A stretch of 64,000 bases of DNA from JBHYDC01 sp051861205 (GTDB taxonomy: Bacteria > Pseudomonadota > Alphaproteobacteria > Rhizobiales > Pleomorphomonadaceae): positions 230,963 through 294,962 of the forward strand of contig JBHYDC010000001.1 of the NCBI GenBank assembly GCA_051861205.1, given 5' to 3'. The position numbers and the translations under genes were made by a program. The notes beneath the pieces were generated by a model. That model was not told the DNA's origin. It made no database searches and saw only the letters and a program-made list of their open reading frames with translations. Positions 16,854-25,595 of this stretch are shown piece by piece; within the stretch, counting starts at the first letter, position 1, and each line of letters opens with the position of its first letter.

Positions 16854-17795
16854 TCACGGCCCTGGCTTGCCCTTGCCCGTTGCATCGCCCCGCGCGCGCT
16901 CGAAGCGCTGGGCCCGGCCAACATCGATGAAATCCTGCGCGATCTTTTGCAGCCGCGCGCCTTTGCGCCATGCAATGCCGACCCTCACCGTCGGCAGCGG
17001 CTCGCTGGCGGGCCGTGCCTCGATCCTATCGCCTTCCAGCGACCACGGCCGGTAGACGAGCGCGGGGAGGATGGTGATGCCCGCCCCGGTGGCGACCAGA
17101 CTGCGCACCGCCTCCACCGAGCGGGTGCGGAACGCGGTGCGCGGGCGAAAGCCGTGTTCGGTCCAAAACGCCCGCGTCGTTTCCTCGATCTCGTCAACGG
17201 TGAGAACGATGTGCGCCTCGCGCGCCGCCTCGGCCAACGTCACCTCCGCCTGCCGGGCGAGGGGATGGCCGAGCGGCAGCCACACCTGATAGGGCTCCTC
17301 GCCCAAAAGCTCGATCTTGAGCGCGGTATCGGTTGCCCGGTCCGGCACCACCATAACGGCGACATCAAGCTCGCCGTTGATCAGAAGATGCTGGAGATAG
17401 TCGCGGTTGTCCTCCACCGCCGACACGGTCACGCCGGGATTGGCCCGGCGATAGCGCGCCAGCAGATCGGAAAACACATAGCCCGCCACAAGCGACGTCA
17501 CGCCCACGTGCAACTCGCCGCTCGCGGACGGTCCGTCCTCGGCGAGCGAGCGTTTGGCGTCGGCAACGGTTTCCAGAATCCGGTGGGCATGGCGCAGAAA
17601 CATCTGGCCCTTATGGGTCAGGGATACGCCCCGGCCGTGCCGGTCAACCAGATCGAAGCCGAGATCAGCCTCCAACTCCTTCACCGCTTCCGTCACCGTC
17701 GATTGTGAAATCGACAGGAGCTGCGCCGCGCCGGAAATCGAGCCGGTCTCGGCGACGGCGATAAAATATTGAAGCTGGCGGAGCTTGAAGGCCAT
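16854..17795 (-). CDS. LysR-family transcriptional regulator
   Basis: The 313-residue protein has the N-terminal LysR winged helix (LRQLQYFIAVAETGSISGAAQLL, with HTH SQSTVTEAVKELEADLG) and a periplasmic-binding-like effector domain from about residue 90. The C-terminal tail from residue 290 is Arg/Lys/Gly-rich. It is divergent from glgB across 115 bp, but nothing in the sequence shows that glycogen genes are its target. The effector is unknown. Confidence 0.9.
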   Translation of the reverse strand: MAFKLRQLQYFIAVAETGSISGAAQLLSISQSTVTEAVKELEADLGFDLVDRHGRGVSLTHKGQMFLRHAHRILETVADAKRSLAEDGPSASGELHVGVTSLVAGYVFSDLLARYRRANPGVTVSAVEDNRDYLQHLLINGELDVAVMVVPDRATDTALKIELLGEEPYQVWLPLGHPLARQAEVTLAEAAREAHIVLTVDEIEETTRAFWTEHGFRPRTAFRTRSVEAVRSLVATGAGITILPALVYRPWSLEGDRIEARPASEPLPTVRVGIAWRKGARLQKIAQDFIDVGRAQRFERARGDATGKGKPGP

Positions 17796-17910
17796 GCCGC
17801 GAACTTAGCCGCGCGGCGGCGTGGCCGGAAGGACCTTGCGGCATCTATTTGCCCCGTCGCCGGTTTCGCGTAGGCTTGAAGCCAAGCGACGTTAAGAGCG
17901 GGGAACGGGC

Positions 17911-20106
17911 ATGGCGGCGATCGATCTATGGACGGGGCTTGACCGCGACGCCGTTCGCGCGCTCGGCGAAGGTCGGCACCGCGATCCCTTCGCGGTCCTC
18001 GGTCCCCATGTTCAGGCGGGTGGCATCACGCTGGTCCGGGCGTTCCTGCCCGGCGCCATTGCCGCGAAGGTCGCATCCCGCGACCACCAGCCCCTCGGCG
18101 ACTTCACGCATCTGGAAGAGGGTATTTGGGTTGCGGCGGTCAAGGACCTCGCCTGGCCCTATCGCCTCAGCGTCGAATGGTCGACGGGCACCCATGAGGC
18201 GGAAGACCCTTATTCCTTCCAGCTGCTCCTCGGAGAGATGGACATCTACCTGATCGCTGAGGGCCGCCACCGCAAGCTCGCGGATGCGCTCGGCGCGGTC
18301 GCGACCGAGGTCGGCGGCGTGCCGGGCGTGCGTTTCGCCGTCTGGGCGCCGAATGCGAGCCGCGTCTCCGTGATCGGCAACTTCAACGCCTGGGACGGGC
18401 GGCGGCACCCCATGCGCCTGCGCCGGGAAGCCGGCGTCTGGGAAATCTTCATCCCGCGCCTTGGGATCGGCGAAGCCTACAAGTTCGAGCTTACCGGCCC
18501 GGACGGCACGCTGCTGCCGCAAAAGGCCGATCCGGTCGCGCGCGCCTACGAACTCGCCCCCGCCACCGCCTCCGTCGTCGCCGATCCCGCGCCGTTCCAA
18601 TGGAGCGACGATGATTGGATGGCCCACCGCGTCGCCCGCCAAGCCCCGTCCGCGCCACTTTCAGTCTACGAGGTTCACCCCGGCTCCTGGCGCAGGCCGA
18701 ACGGGCACCCGGTTACCTGGGCGTTCCTTGCCGACGAGCTGATCCCCTATGTCAAACACATGGGCTTCACCCATATCGAATTCCTGCCGATCACCGAACA
18801 TCCCTTCGGCGGTTCCTGGGGCTACCAACCGCTCGGCCTCTTCGCACCGACCGCCCGCTACGGCTCGCCCGCCGATTTCGCCCGTTTCGTCGACCGCTGC
18901 CACGTTGAGGGCATCGGCGTCATTCTCGACTGGGTGCCCGCGCATTTCCCCACCGACACGCACGGCCTTGCCCGTTTCGACGGCACCGCGCTCTACGAAC
19001 ACCAAGACCCGCGCGAGGGCTTCCACCAGGATTGGAACACGGCGATCTACAACTTCGGCCGCGTCGAGGTGGTCGGCTTCCTCGTTGCCTCCGCGCTGGA
19101 ATGGCTGAACCGCTTCCATGTCGACGCGCTGCGCGTCGATGCTGTCGCCTCGATGCTTTATCGCGACTACAGCCGCAAAAACGGCGAGTGGATCCCGAAC
19201 CAATATGGCGGCCGGGAAAACCTCGAAGCCGTCGCGTTCCTCAAACACATGAACGGCGTCATCGCCTATGAGGCCCCCGGCGCCATGATGATCGCTGAGG
19301 AATCCACCGCTTGGCCCGGCGTCACCGCCGCGCTTTCCGACGGCGGCCTCGGCTTCAGCTACAAATGGAACATGGGCTGGATGCACGACACGCTCGACTA
19401 TGTCGGCCGCGATCCCGTCCACCGCATCCACCACCACGACGAGATGACCTTCGGCCTCGTCTACGCCTTCTCCGAGCGCTTCATGCTGCCGCTCAGCCAT
19501 GACGAGGTCGTGCACGGCAAGAAATCCATCCTCGGCCGCATGCCGGGCGACGAATGGCAGCGCTTTGCCAATATGCGCGCCTACTACGGCTTCATGTGGA
19601 GCCACCCCGGCAAGAAGCTCTTGTTCATGGGCTGCGAGATCGGGCAGGCCCGCGAGTGGGACCACGACGGTTCGATCGACTTTTGGGCGACGGATCGCCC
19701 TCTGAACGCCGGCGTCCAGCGCCTCGTGCGCGATCTCAACACCCTCTACCGCGCCGAGCCGGCGCTGCATGCGCGCGACACCGAGCCCGGCGGCTTCCAA
19801 TGGATCGTCGGCGACGACCGCGCCAACTCCGTCTACGCCTTCATCCGCTGGGGCTTCGAGGCCGACCGCCCCGTGCTGGTCGTGTGCAATTTCACGCCGG
19901 TCCCGCGCGAGGGCTACCGGATCGGCGTTCCCCGCACCGGCCCCTGGGACGAGATCCTGAACACCGACGCCGGCCTCTACGGCGGCTCCGGCATCGGCAA
20001 CGGCGGCCGGGTGGAAACCGATGCGATCGGCAGCCATGGCGAGGCGCAGTCGGTGAGCCTGACCCTGCCGCCGCTCTCCGTCGTGATGCTCAGATACGCC
20101 GGCTAA
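17911..20106 (+). CDS. glgB: 1,4-alpha-glucan branching enzyme
   Basis: This 731-residue GH13 enzyme creates alpha-1,6 branches in glycogen. An N-terminal GlgB domain and a CBM48 module (VRFAVWAPNASRVSVIGNFN) precede the catalytic barrel. The nucleophile is Asp410 (LRVDAVASML) and the acid/base is Glu463 (MIAEES), five residues later than in E. coli GlgB; LSHDE marks the third acidic region. It overlaps the convergent truA by 4 bases at the 3' end. No other glg gene is adjacent. Confidence 0.95.
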   Translation: MAAIDLWTGLDRDAVRALGEGRHRDPFAVLGPHVQAGGITLVRAFLPGAIAAKVASRDHQPLGDFTHLEEGIWVAAVKDLAWPYRLSVEWSTGTHEAEDPYSFQLLLGEMDIYLIAEGRHRKLADALGAVATEVGGVPGVRFAVWAPNASRVSVIGNFNAWDGRRHPMRLRREAGVWEIFIPRLGIGEAYKFELTGPDGTLLPQKADPVARAYELAPATASVVADPAPFQWSDDDWMAHRVARQAPSAPLSVYEVHPGSWRRPNGHPVTWAFLADELIPYVKHMGFTHIEFLPITEHPFGGSWGYQPLGLFAPTARYGSPADFARFVDRCHVEGIGVILDWVPAHFPTDTHGLARFDGTALYEHQDPREGFHQDWNTAIYNFGRVEVVGFLVASALEWLNRFHVDALRVDAVASMLYRDYSRKNGEWIPNQYGGRENLEAVAFLKHMNGVIAYEAPGAMMIAEESTAWPGVTAALSDGGLGFSYKWNMGWMHDTLDYVGRDPVHRIHHHDEMTFGLVYAFSERFMLPLSHDEVVHGKKSILGRMPGDEWQRFANMRAYYGFMWSHPGKKLLFMGCEIGQAREWDHDGSIDFWATDRPLNAGVQRLVRDLNTLYRAEPALHARDTEPGGFQWIVGDDRANSVYAFIRWGFEADRPVLVVCNFTPVPREGYRIGVPRTGPWDEILNTDAGLYGGSGIGNGGRVETDAIGSHGEAQSVSLTLPPLSVVMLRYAG

Positions 20107-20855
20107 AGCGGCCCTTCGGGGTAATCGACCCGGACGAGACAAAGCCCGGTCGGCGGCGCGACCGGGCCGCATGCGGCGCGGTCCCGTGCTTCCAAGGCTA
20201 AGCGCAGATCGCGCGGCGTCCACGATCCGTCGCCGACTTTCCTAAGGCTGCCGACCATCGACCGCACTTGGTTGTGCAGGAACGAGCGCGCGCTCACCTC
20301 GAAATGCACCTCGCTGCCGCGCCGCGAGACCGAGAAAGCCGAGAGCGTCTTCACCGGGCTTTTCGCCTGACATTCTGTGGAACGGAAGGTCGTGAAATCG
20401 TGGTGCCCGACCAGACCCTGCGCCGCCGCGTGCATCGCGTCCACGTCAAGCGGGCGGCGGATGTGCCAGAGATAGGCGCGCTCCAGAGCAGGCGGCGCAC
20501 GCCGGTCGAACACGCGATAGAGATAATGCCGGTGGATGGCGGAAAAGCGCGCGTCGAAGGCGTCCGTCACCTCCACGGCGGACACGATGGTCACGGCATG
20601 CGGTCGTAAATGCGCATTCGCCGCGTCGCGGACGGTATCGGCGCGAAAAGGCTTCTCCAGATCCACATGCGCGACCTGCCCCAGCGCATGCACGCCCGCA
20701 TCCGTGCGCCCCGCGCCCCGGATTGAAACCGGATGCCCGGCGAACGCCTCGATCGCGCTCTCGATCAAATCCTGAACGCTCCGCCCCCCTGCCTGGGACT
20801 GCCAGCCGACAAGGCCGGTTCCGTCATATTCCACGAGCAGCTTGTAGCGGGGCAT
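20103..20855 (-). CDS. truA: tRNA pseudouridine(38-40) synthase
   Basis: The 250-residue protein has the TruA catalytic Asp52 in GAGRTDAGVHALGQVAH and the opening YKLLVEYDGTGLVGWQ. It modifies uridines 38-40 in the anticodon arm of many tRNAs. The ATG overlaps the fmt stop codon (ATGA), so the gene is coupled to fmt; the open frame upstream of it is only the shadow of fmt. Confidence 0.95.
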   Translation of the reverse strand: MPRYKLLVEYDGTGLVGWQSQAGGRSVQDLIESAIEAFAGHPVSIRGAGRTDAGVHALGQVAHVDLEKPFRADTVRDAANAHLRPHAVTIVSAVEVTDAFDARFSAIHRHYLYRVFDRRAPPALERAYLWHIRRPLDVDAMHAAAQGLVGHHDFTTFRSTECQAKSPVKTLSAFSVSRRGSEVHFEVSARSFLHNQVRSMVGSLRKVGDGSWTPRDLRLALEARDRAACGPVAPPTGLCLVRVDYPEGPL

Positions 20856-21784
20856 CAGACCGCCATCCTGGCGGTCAGTCTCGCACCACGGGCAAACTCT
20901 GAAAACGCCATCGCTTTCGAACCCGCCCGCTGCACGGTGACGAGCCGAACCGCCCCGGTTCCGCAGGCGATCACGCCGTCGCCCGAGAGAAGCGTGCCGG
21001 GCGCGCCGCTGCCCTCGGCCCGCGCGGTGCGCAGCACCTTGACCCGCTCCGGCCCCTTGCCGAGATCGGCCTCGAACCACGCGCCTGGAAACGGCGACAA
21101 GCCGCGCACATGGTCGTGGACGGATTGGCCGGTCCACGTCCAATCGATCCGCGTCTCGGCATTGGTGAGTTTAGCCGCGTAAGTAACGCCCGCGTCCGCC
21201 TGCGGCGTGAAGCCAAGCGCCCCGCGTTCGAGCGCTCCGAGCGCCCGGATCATCAGATCGGCGCCGAGCGGCGCGAGCTTGTCGTGAAGCTCACCGGCCG
21301 TCATGTCGGGGCCGATCGCGACCCGTTCGGCCATACCCACAGGGCCGTTGTCGAGGCCCTCTTCCATGCGCATCACCTCGACGCCGGTTTCCGCGTCGCC
21401 GGCCATGATGGCGCGATTGATCGGAGCCGCGCCCCGCCAGCGCGGCAACAGCGAGGCGTGGAGGTTAAGGCAGCCATAGGCGGGCGCGTCCAGAACGGGC
21501 TTGGGCAGAATGAGCCCATAGGCCACGACCACGGCCACATCGGCTTCGTGCGAGGCGAAAATCGCTTGCGCTTCAGTGTCTCGCAACGTGCGCGGCGTGA
21601 GAACCGGAATGCCGAACGCCTCGGCTTTTTCGTGAACCGGCGATTTCCGCTCGGCCATACCGCGCCCGGCGGGACGCGGCGCGCGGGTGTAGGCCGCGAC
21701 GACATCGTGCCCATGCCCGGCGATTTCAAGCAGCGTCGGAACCGAAAAATCCGGCGTGCCCATGAATACGACCTTGAGAGGCAT
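20855..21784 (-). CDS. fmt: Methionyl-tRNA formyltransferase
   Basis: The 309-residue enzyme formylates initiator Met-tRNA. It shows the N-terminal fold start VVFMGTPDFSVPTL, the substrate loop TRAPRPAGRGMAERKSPVH and the folate/catalytic segment NLHASLLPRWRGAAPINRAI. ATG at 21784 is used; a TTG 12 bases upstream is the only alternative. It lies between def and truA in the usual Rhizobiales order. Confidence 0.95.
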   Translation of the reverse strand: MPLKVVFMGTPDFSVPTLLEIAGHGHDVVAAYTRAPRPAGRGMAERKSPVHEKAEAFGIPVLTPRTLRDTEAQAIFASHEADVAVVVAYGLILPKPVLDAPAYGCLNLHASLLPRWRGAAPINRAIMAGDAETGVEVMRMEEGLDNGPVGMAERVAIGPDMTAGELHDKLAPLGADLMIRALGALERGALGFTPQADAGVTYAAKLTNAETRIDWTWTGQSVHDHVRGLSPFPGAWFEADLGKGPERVKVLRTARAEGSGAPGTLLSGDGVIACGTGAVRLVTVQRAGSKAMAFSEFARGARLTARMAV

Positions 21785-21864
21785 CAGTTCGGTCAATCCA
21801 TAAGTGAAAGGGTCGGCGCGGTCTCGGCCAAAAACAGTGTCGCGGCCACGGAAGGCGGCAGGCC

Positions 21865-22383
21865 TTAGTCGCGCGCCTTCTCCTTGGCGAGCTTTGCGAA
21901 CTTGCGGATCACCCGGTCGCGCTTCAGCTTGGAGATGTGGTCGATGAAGAGCACGCCGTTCAGATGGTCGATCTCGTGTTGCAGGCAGGTGGCGAGAATG
22001 CCTTCCGCATCCACTTCCGCCATTTCGCCCGACAGCATCATGTAGCGGACTTTGACCTTCGCCGGCCGCTCGACCTCCTCGAAGAAATCGGGGATCGAGA
22101 GGCAGCCTTCCTCATAGGACGACGTCTCGTCCGACCGCCATATGATCTCCGGATTGACGAAGACCTGCGGCGCCCTGGCGTCGTCGTCGCGGGAGATATC
22201 GATCGTGATCAGCCGCCGGGGCACGCCGACCTGGATTGCCGCAAGGCCGATGCCGGGGGCGTCATACATCGTTTCCAGCATGTCGCCCGCCAGCCGGCGA
22301 ACCTGATCATCCATCGCCGCAATGGGTTCGGAGGCCAGACGAAGCTGGGAATCGGGAAGGATGACGAGGGGGCGAATTGTCAT
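21865..22383 (-). CDS. def: Peptide deformylase
   Basis: The 172-residue enzyme removes the N-formyl group from nascent proteins. Metal ligands are Cys94 (EEGCLSIP) and His136/His140 (HEIDHLNG), with catalytic Glu137; motif I is PGIGLAAIQVG at residues 43-53. It precedes fmt by 80 bp on the same strand, pairing formylation and deformylation functions. Confidence 0.96.
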   Translation of the reverse strand: MTIRPLVILPDSQLRLASEPIAAMDDQVRRLAGDMLETMYDAPGIGLAAIQVGVPRRLITIDISRDDDARAPQVFVNPEIIWRSDETSSYEEGCLSIPDFFEEVERPAKVKVRYMMLSGEMAEVDAEGILATCLQHEIDHLNGVLFIDHISKLKRDRVIRKFAKLAKEKARD

Positions 22384-22506
22384 GGACGTGAGATAAGCGG
22401 CTAAGAAAATGCCGTCAATACCGCCTGTTTCGCCGCTTCGCGCGGGCCGATGAATTTATGTTCCTGATTTGTTTCCGCATCGCCAAGAATCGTATAGGAT
22501 GATGGC

Positions 22507-23643
22507 ATGCGTGATGGAATTCTCGATACCGTTCGCCAAACCGTCGGCGCGATCGATCCACTGGTGATCGCCGCCGTGGTGGCGGCCCTGGCGGGTCTGC
22601 TGATCGTCGTCGCGATCTCCGGCAGCCGCCGGTCGCGCGATGCGATCGCCGTGGAGGACCGGATCGAGGAACTGGCCCGCATGCACGGCGAAACCACCGG
22701 GCGGCTGCAGACGATGGCGGAGGTGTTTTCCACCCGCCAGGCCGACCTCGCGCGCCTTCTCGGCGAGCGGATCGAAGGGCTCGGTCACCGCGTCGGATCG
22801 GGCCTTGCCGAGGGCACCAAGACCACGGGCGAGCAGCTTGAACGGCTGGCTGAGCGGCTCGCCGTGATCGACCGGGCGCAGAAATCGCTCGGCGATCTGG
22901 CCGGCGAGGTGTTGTCGCTGCGCCAGATTCTCGCCAACAAACAGTCACGCGGGGCCTTCGGGCAGGGCCGCATGGAGGCGATCGTCGGCGACGGGCTGCC
23001 CGCGAGCGCGTTTTCCTTCCAGGAAACGCTCTCCAACGGCAACCGGCCGGACTGTCTCGTCCGCCTGCCGAACGGCGCGCCGTCGCTCGTCATCGATGCG
23101 AAGTTTCCGCTTGAGGCCTTCGAGCGCGCCAAGTCCGCCGAAACCGACGAGGTGCGCGTCGCCGCCGAAGCGCAGGCCCGGCGCGATCTGATGAAGCACG
23201 TCGGCGATGTTCGCCAGCGCTATTTCATCCCCGGCGAGACCCACGACACCGCGCTCATTTTCGTGCCATCCGAATCGCTATTCGCCGACATTCACGAGCG
23301 CCTGCCGGACGTCGTGGAGCGGGCCGCGCGTGTGCGTGTGCTCTTGGTTTCGCCCTCGCTCCTGATGCTGTCGATCCAACTCGTCCAAGCCATGCTGCGC
23401 GATGTGCGGATGCGCGAGCAGGCCCACATCATCCAGAACGAAGTGCGCAATCTGATGGAAGACGTCGAACGGCTGCGTGACCGCACGCTGAACCTCCAGA
23501 AGCATTTCGGGCAGGCGAATGGCGACGTCGAGCAGATCCTGATTTCGGCCGACAAGATCGTCCGGCGCAGCACCCGGATCGACGGGGTCGGCTTCGAGGA
23601 CGAACCCGCTCGTCCGGCCCCGTCGCTGGTTTCCTCCCCCTAG
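22507..23643 (+). CDS. rmuC: RmuC family DNA recombination protein
   Basis: The 378-residue protein has one N-terminal membrane segment (VIAAVVAALAGLLIVVAI), a region likely to form coiled coil (about residues 50-140) and the RmuC core with LSNGNRPDCLVRLPNGAPSL and VIDAKFPLEAFERA, which resemble a PD-(D/E)XK nuclease fold. RmuC limits inversions and other rearrangements. It is divergent from def across 123 bp. Confidence 0.92.
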   Translation: MRDGILDTVRQTVGAIDPLVIAAVVAALAGLLIVVAISGSRRSRDAIAVEDRIEELARMHGETTGRLQTMAEVFSTRQADLARLLGERIEGLGHRVGSGLAEGTKTTGEQLERLAERLAVIDRAQKSLGDLAGEVLSLRQILANKQSRGAFGQGRMEAIVGDGLPASAFSFQETLSNGNRPDCLVRLPNGAPSLVIDAKFPLEAFERAKSAETDEVRVAAEAQARRDLMKHVGDVRQRYFIPGETHDTALIFVPSESLFADIHERLPDVVERAARVRVLLVSPSLLMLSIQLVQAMLRDVRMREQAHIIQNEVRNLMEDVERLRDRTLNLQKHFGQANGDVEQILISADKIVRRSTRIDGVGFEDEPARPAPSLVSSP

Positions 23644-23717
23644 CACCTTACAAAGTCTTGAGAGACGGGCTGAATATCGGCACTGTCGGCCTCAAACCGG
23701 TCTTGCGGAGTGTGCCC

Positions 23718-24659
23718 ATGTCTATTGTCGTCGCCGTGAAGGGCTGGAGCCCCGAGCATTGGATCACGGCGCTGCGCGACCACTCGCCGGCGCGCGCCAT
23801 CGAAGTCATGGGTGCCGTTCGCGATCCCGGCAAGGTCCGCTACGCGCTGGTGTGGAAGCCGGAGCCTGGATATCTCAGAACCTTCCCCGGCTTGGAGGTG
23901 ATCTTTTCCCTCGGCGCCGGTGTCGATCATCTGACCACGGACCCTGATCTACCGGATGTTCCCGTGGTGCGCATCGTCGATCCCGATCTCACGATGCGGA
24001 TGACCGAATGGGTGGTGCTCCAGGTGCTGCTGCACCATCGTCAGCAGCGCGCCTACGATGCGTTCCAGGCCCAGCACCGTTGGAACGGTCTGCGCCAATG
24101 GGCGGCGCGCGATGTGCGGGTCGGGATCATGGGCCTCGGCGTCCTTGGCCTCGACTCCGCGCGGGCGCTTACCCATCTCGGTTTCGATGTCGCCGGGTGG
24201 AGCCGGGGGCCGAAAGAGGAACCGGGCATCGCCTGCTATCACGGCGAGGCGGGGCTTCAGCCCTTCCTCGCCCGGACCGATATCCTCGTCGTACTGCTGC
24301 CGCTGACCGATGGCACGCGCGGCTTGATCGACGCCACGCTGATCGGCAGGCTGGCCCAATACGGCCCGCTCGGCGGCCCGGTATTGATCAACGCGGGTCG
24401 CGGCGGCCTTCAAAACGAGGCGGATGTGGATGCGGCGCTGCGCGACGGCCGGCTCAGGGCCGCCAGTCTCGACGTTTTCGCGGTCGAACCGCTGCCGGCG
24501 GAAAGCCCGCTCTGGACCGCGCCGAACCTCGTCATCACGCCCCATGTCGCGGCGGAAAGCGATCCGGTAGCGCTTTCGGCCTATGTGCTCGGCCAGATCG
24601 AGGCCTATGAGCGGGGCGAGCCCCTTGCCCATGTCGTCGACCGGGCAAGGGAATATTGA
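23718..24659 (+). CDS. ghrA: Glyoxylate/hydroxypyruvate reductase A family dehydrogenase
   Basis: The 313-residue D-2-hydroxyacid dehydrogenase has a GhrA-type layout: VIFSLGAGVDHL early, a Rossmann motif VGIMGLGVLGLDSA, INAGRGGLQNEADV and the catalytic His region ITPHVAAES. Substrates are likely glyoxylate and hydroxypyruvate; the sequence alone does not fix them. The start MSIVVAV at 23718 is preferred over an in-frame start 60 bases upstream. Confidence 0.87.
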   Translation: MSIVVAVKGWSPEHWITALRDHSPARAIEVMGAVRDPGKVRYALVWKPEPGYLRTFPGLEVIFSLGAGVDHLTTDPDLPDVPVVRIVDPDLTMRMTEWVVLQVLLHHRQQRAYDAFQAQHRWNGLRQWAARDVRVGIMGLGVLGLDSARALTHLGFDVAGWSRGPKEEPGIACYHGEAGLQPFLARTDILVVLLPLTDGTRGLIDATLIGRLAQYGPLGGPVLINAGRGGLQNEADVDAALRDGRLRAASLDVFAVEPLPAESPLWTAPNLVITPHVAAESDPVALSAYVLGQIEAYERGEPLAHVVDRAREY

Positions 24660-24671
24660 AGCGCTGAGCCG

Positions 24672-25322
24672 TCAGCCGGCGAGCTTGGCCGCGATCTCGG
24701 CAACATGCTTGCCCTGGAAGCGGGCGCCGTCGAGTTCGTTGGCGCTCGGCTGGCGGGAACCGTCGCCGCCCGAAATCGTCGTCGCGCCATAGGGCGAGCC
24801 GCCGGTCATCTCGTCGATGCGCATCTGGCCCTGGAAGCTGTAGGGCAGGCCCACGATGCCCATACCCTGGTGCAACAGCACGGTGTGCGTGGCAAGGATC
24901 GTGCTTTCCTGGCCGCCGTGCTGCGTGGCGGTCGAGGTGAAGGCCGAGCCGACCTTGCCGATCAGCTTGCCCTGGAACCGGAGCCCGCCGGTCTGATCGA
25001 GGAAATTCTTCATCTGCGCGGCCATGTTGCCGAAGCGGGTCGGCGTGCCGATGATGATGGCGTCATAATCCGCCAATTCGTTGGGGTCGGCGACGGGAGC
25101 CGCCTGATCGCGCTTGTAATGGGCCGCTTCCGCCACCGCGTCCGGAACCAGTTCCGGCACCTGCTTGATCGTGACATCCGCGCCGGCCGACCGGGCGCCC
25201 TCCGCCACGGCATTCGCCATCGTCTCGATGTGGCCCCAGGAGGAGTAGTAGAGAACAAGAACTTTTGCCGTGGAATCGAATCCCGAAAAACGGTGCGTGA
25301 AAATCACGCAATCCGCTTGCAT
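24672..25322 (-). CDS. wrbA: WrbA, NAD(P)H:quinone oxidoreductase with a displaced start
   Basis: The body is a standard WrbA flavoprotein (AKVLVLYYSSWGHIETMA; GTPTRFGNMAAQMKNFLDQTG; HGGQESTI) that reduces quinones with FMN. WrbA normally begins M-A-K. Here the codon before AK is ACG (25269-25271), and translation from it would give exactly 199 residues, the usual length. The nearest ATG in frame is 17 codons upstream (25322), giving a 216-residue form with an atypical leader (MQADCVIF); a GTG lies between. A two-codon mini-gene ATG-CAT-TAG (25331-25323) with its own GAGGT site overlaps that ATG. Confidence 0.88.
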   Translation of the reverse strand: MQADCVIFTHRFSGFDSTAKVLVLYYSSWGHIETMANAVAEGARSAGADVTIKQVPELVPDAVAEAAHYKRDQAAPVADPNELADYDAIIIGTPTRFGNMAAQMKNFLDQTGGLRFQGKLIGKVGSAFTSTATQHGGQESTILATHTVLLHQGMGIVGLPYSFQGQMRIDEMTGGSPYGATTISGGDGSRQPSANELDGARFQGKHVAEIAAKLAG

Positions 25323-25352
25323 CTAATGCATAGGCACCTCGAAAAGAAGCGG

Positions 25353-25369
25353 GTGAACAGTGTGTTCAC
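25353..25369. promoter_or_regulatory. Perfect 7-3-7 palindrome upstream of wrbA
   Basis: GTGAACAGTGTGTTCAC is a perfect inverted repeat with a 3-base centre. It lies 31-47 bases upstream of the wrbA ATG, where a repressor would block the promoter. The divergent isomerase gene starts 227 bp away on the other side. No regulator gene is adjacent, so the binding protein is unknown. Confidence 0.5.
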
Positions 25370-25595
25370 GCAGCTGGCTCGATTGTTCCATCAAGTGGCG
25401 GGCGATGGGACAAGCGCCTAACGCCGTGCCGCCCTCAACACCGGCGCGTTCTTGCCGCTGGGATAACGGGCGCACTTGTTTTTCCGGGCCGTATCTGCGA
25501 GCTTTCAATCAGCTCCAGAGCCAATAATGATGAGAAAACATCATCTTCGCGCCGAACCGGCCGGGACGTCTGGAGGACCGGGAAGGAACCTACCC

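Noticed and set aside
18661..20223. 520-residue antisense frame opposite glgB
   Set aside because: Shadow of a strongly conserved GH13 gene.
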